From Lichenicoccus sp965213775 (lineage in GTDB: Bacteria; Pseudomonadota; Alphaproteobacteria; Acetobacterales; Acetobacteraceae): DNA of 64,000 bases. Shown here piece by piece: positions 62,429 to 64,000 of the stretch (its first letter is position 1; each line of letters opens with the position of its first letter). The stretch is taken from the NCBI GenBank assembly GCA_965213775.1, contig CBDCAC010000004.1, forward strand, positions 1-64,000. Direction: 5' to 3'. The notes beneath the pieces were generated by a model. The model made no database searches. It was not told where the DNA came from and saw only the letters and a program-made list of their open reading frames with translations. A program made the position numbers and the translations under genes.

Positions 62429-64000
62429 GACCGCGGCACCGGCGACGGATGGCGCAGCGCCGGGCGCCGGCACGCTGCGGGACGCCCACCTGGTCCTGAT
62501 CGACGGTTCGGGCTTCATCTTCCGCGCCTTCCATGCCCTGCCGCCGATGAACCGGGCGGACGGCACGCCGGTGAACGCGGTGTTCGGCTTCACCAACATG
62601 ATCGCCCGCTTCCTGCGCGACCATGTCGGCACCCACCTCGCGGTGATCTTCGATGCCGGCCGCGTCACCTTCCGCAACGAGCTCTACGTCGACTACAAGG
62701 CGCACCGGCCGGAGCCGCCGCCCGAGCTGGTGCCGCAGTTCGCCCTGGTGCGCGAGGCCACCGCCGCCTTCGGCATCCCGGCGATCGAGCTCGCCGGCTG
62801 GGAGGCCGACGACCTGATCGCCGCCTACGCGCGCGCGGTCGAGGAGGCCGGCGGACGCTGCACCATCGTCTCGTCGGACAAGGACCTGATGCAGCTGATC
62901 CGGCCGGCGGTCGCCATGCTCGACCCGATCAAGCACAAGCCGATCGGCGAGGCGGAGGTGCGCGAGCGCTTCGGCGTCGGCCCCGACAAGGTGGTCGAGG
63001 TGCAGGCGCTGATGGGAGATCCGGTCGACAACGTGCCCGGCGTGCCCGGTATCGGCCCCAAGACCGCCGGCGCCCTGGTCGCCGAGTTCGGCGACCTCGA
63101 GGCTGTGCTCGCCGCCGCCCCGGCGATGAAGCCCTCCAAGCGGCGCGAGATGCTGCTCGAGCACGCGGGCAATGCGCGTCTGTCGCGCCGGCTAGTGATC
63201 CTGCGCGACGACGCGCCGCTGCCGCTGCCGATCGGCGAGCTCGGCTTCGTCCAGCCCGACCCGACGCGGCTCGCCGCCTGGCTGGACGGCATGGGATTCC
63301 GCTCCATCACCCAGCGGCTCGGGCTGGAGGGACAGGCGCGCCACCAGCCGCCGCCGGCCGAGGTGCGCGCGCACGTCGCCTTCGCCGGCTACGAGACCGT
63401 CACCAGCGCCGAGGCCCTGCGCGGCTGGATCGACGCCGCCCAGGGCGCCGGCCTGTGCGCGATCGACACCGAGACCGACGGGCTGGACACGATGCGCGCC
63501 CAGATGGTCGGCTTCTCGCTGGCCGTGGCGCCCGGCCGCGCCTGCTACGTGCCGCTGCGCCACGAGGGCGACCTGGAGCATCCGGTCGGCAGCCAGATCG
63601 AGCTGCGGGCGGCGCTCGAGCTGCTCGACCCGCTGCTGCGCGATCCCGGCACGCTGAAGATCTTCCACAACGCCAAGTTCGACCTGCTGGTGCTGGAGCA
63701 TGCCGGGGCATCGCGCGCGGTCGCGATCGACGACACCATGCTGATCTCCTACGCCCAGGAGGCCGGCGCGCACGGCCACGGCATGGACGAGCTGTCGTCG
63801 CGCCATCTCGGCCACACCCCGGTGAGCTACGACCAGGTCACCGGCACCGGCCGCAACCGTATCGCCTTCGCACGCGTCGACCTCGCCAGCGCCACCCGCT
63901 ACGCCGCCGAGGATGCCGACGTGACGCTGCGGCTGTGGCACGCGCTGCGCCCGCAGCTCGCCCGCAACCGCTCGCTCGCCCTCTACGAGCAGCTCGAGCG
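62412..64000 (+). CDS. polA: DNA polymerase I (partial, 5' part)
   Basis: The frame runs off the window end without a stop, giving 529 residues of an expected roughly 930. The N-terminal 5'-3' exonuclease is clear: LVLIDGSGFIFRAFHALPP, GWEADDLIAAYA, VSSDKDLMQL, VPGVPGIGPKTA. The 3'-5' exonuclease-like domain follows (AIDTETDGLDTM with the DxE pair, KIFHNAKFDLLVL, YAAEDADVTLRLW), so proofreading residues appear intact. GTG at 62412 with GGAGGC upstream is the start, inside the zinc-finger gene. Confidence 0.96.
   Translation, partial: MIQDIETAAPATDGAAPGAGTLRDAHLVLIDGSGFIFRAFHALPPMNRADGTPVNAVFGFTNMIARFLRDHVGTHLAVIFDAGRVTFRNELYVDYKAHRPEPPPELVPQFALVREATAAFGIPAIELAGWEADDLIAAYARAVEEAGGRCTIVSSDKDLMQLIRPAVAMLDPIKHKPIGEAEVRERFGVGPDKVVEVQALMGDPVDNVPGVPGIGPKTAGALVAEFGDLEAVLAAAPAMKPSKRREMLLEHAGNARLSRRLVILRDDAPLPLPIGELGFVQPDPTRLAAWLDGMGFRSITQRLGLEGQARHQPPPAEVRAHVAFAGYETVTSAEALRGWIDAAQGAGLCAIDTETDGLDTMRAQMVGFSLAVAPGRACYVPLRHEGDLEHPVGSQIELRAALELLDPLLRDPGTLKIFHNAKFDLLVLEHAGASRAVAIDDTMLISYAQEAGAHGHGMDELSSRHLGHTPVSYDQVTGTGRNRIAFARVDLASATRYAAEDADVTLRLWHALRPQLARNRSLALYEQLE

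Overview
The window is GC-rich, densely packed alphaproteobacterial chromosome. It carries rpmI-rplT-pheS-pheT, guaA, lepA, ihfB-sppA, motA-motB, trxB and polA. The gene order, the SOUL protein and the recurring hairpin-rich intergenic repeats beginning GGCAAGG/GGCTCTGCCC suggest an Acetobacteraceae-like member of the Rhodospirillales. The genus is not resolved.

Region 1 (1-5735, plus strand): the C-terminal hydrolase part of an acoC-like acetoin dehydrogenase E2, then a complete RbsB/RbsA/RbsC-type ABC importer, an SDR oxidoreductase and a SOUL haem-binding lipoprotein. Region 2 (5739-11610, minus strand): a compact five-gene operon encoding a DUF3050 haem-oxygenase-fold protein, a MetY-like PLP enzyme, a MetA-like acyltransferase, a carrier-thioesterase didomain and a stand-alone adenylation protein. 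It reads as a small cryptic NRPS-like pathway built around homoserine/homocysteine chemistry. A BrnT/BrnA toxin-antitoxin pair and tRNA-Ser(GGA) follow.

Region 3 (13078-23291): a TPR/glycosyltransferase-9-like protein and lepA, then a nuclease-helicase gene (DUF2075 type) split by a 4,725-bp IS1595-like transposon at 16848-21572. The element has 26-bp terminal inverted repeats (23/26 identical) and an 8-bp target duplication (GAGCTCCA). Besides the transposase it carries a DUF6471 regulator and AT-richer passenger genes: a three-TM protein and an overlapping two-gene module joining an EVE/PUA-like N-terminal domain to membrane anchors. This cargo is the best candidate for an undescribed, possibly defensive, system.

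Region 4 (23366-43035): translation genes, guaA, a secreted protein, tRNA-Arg(ACG), free methionine-(R)-sulfoxide reductase, NUDIX hydrolase, flagellar stator motA/motB, two polyprenol-linked sugar-transfer genes, an Lrp regulator divergent from trxB, LysR, a manC-type bifunctional enzyme, a DUF429 protein, ihfB and sppA. Region 5 (43036-50988): an aldehyde dehydrogenase, a large secreted protein, a frameshifted marC, a cold-shock protein, two small conserved proteins, a LuxR-type regulator whose receiver lacks the acceptor Asp, and a DUF2142 membrane protein.

Region 6 (51089-59862, minus strand): a tightly coupled seven-gene operon of two epimerase proteins (one fused to a glycosyl hydrolase), a B12-binding-type radical SAM protein and four glycosyltransferases, three of them tandem CgeB-like paralogues. 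It resembles the 'rhizo-twelve' cassette and probably makes a glycan or glycolipid. Region 7 (60153-64000): a zinc-ribbon protein, tRNA-Arg(CCG), a lysophospholipase-like lipoprotein, a CHCC zinc-finger protein and the first part of polA.
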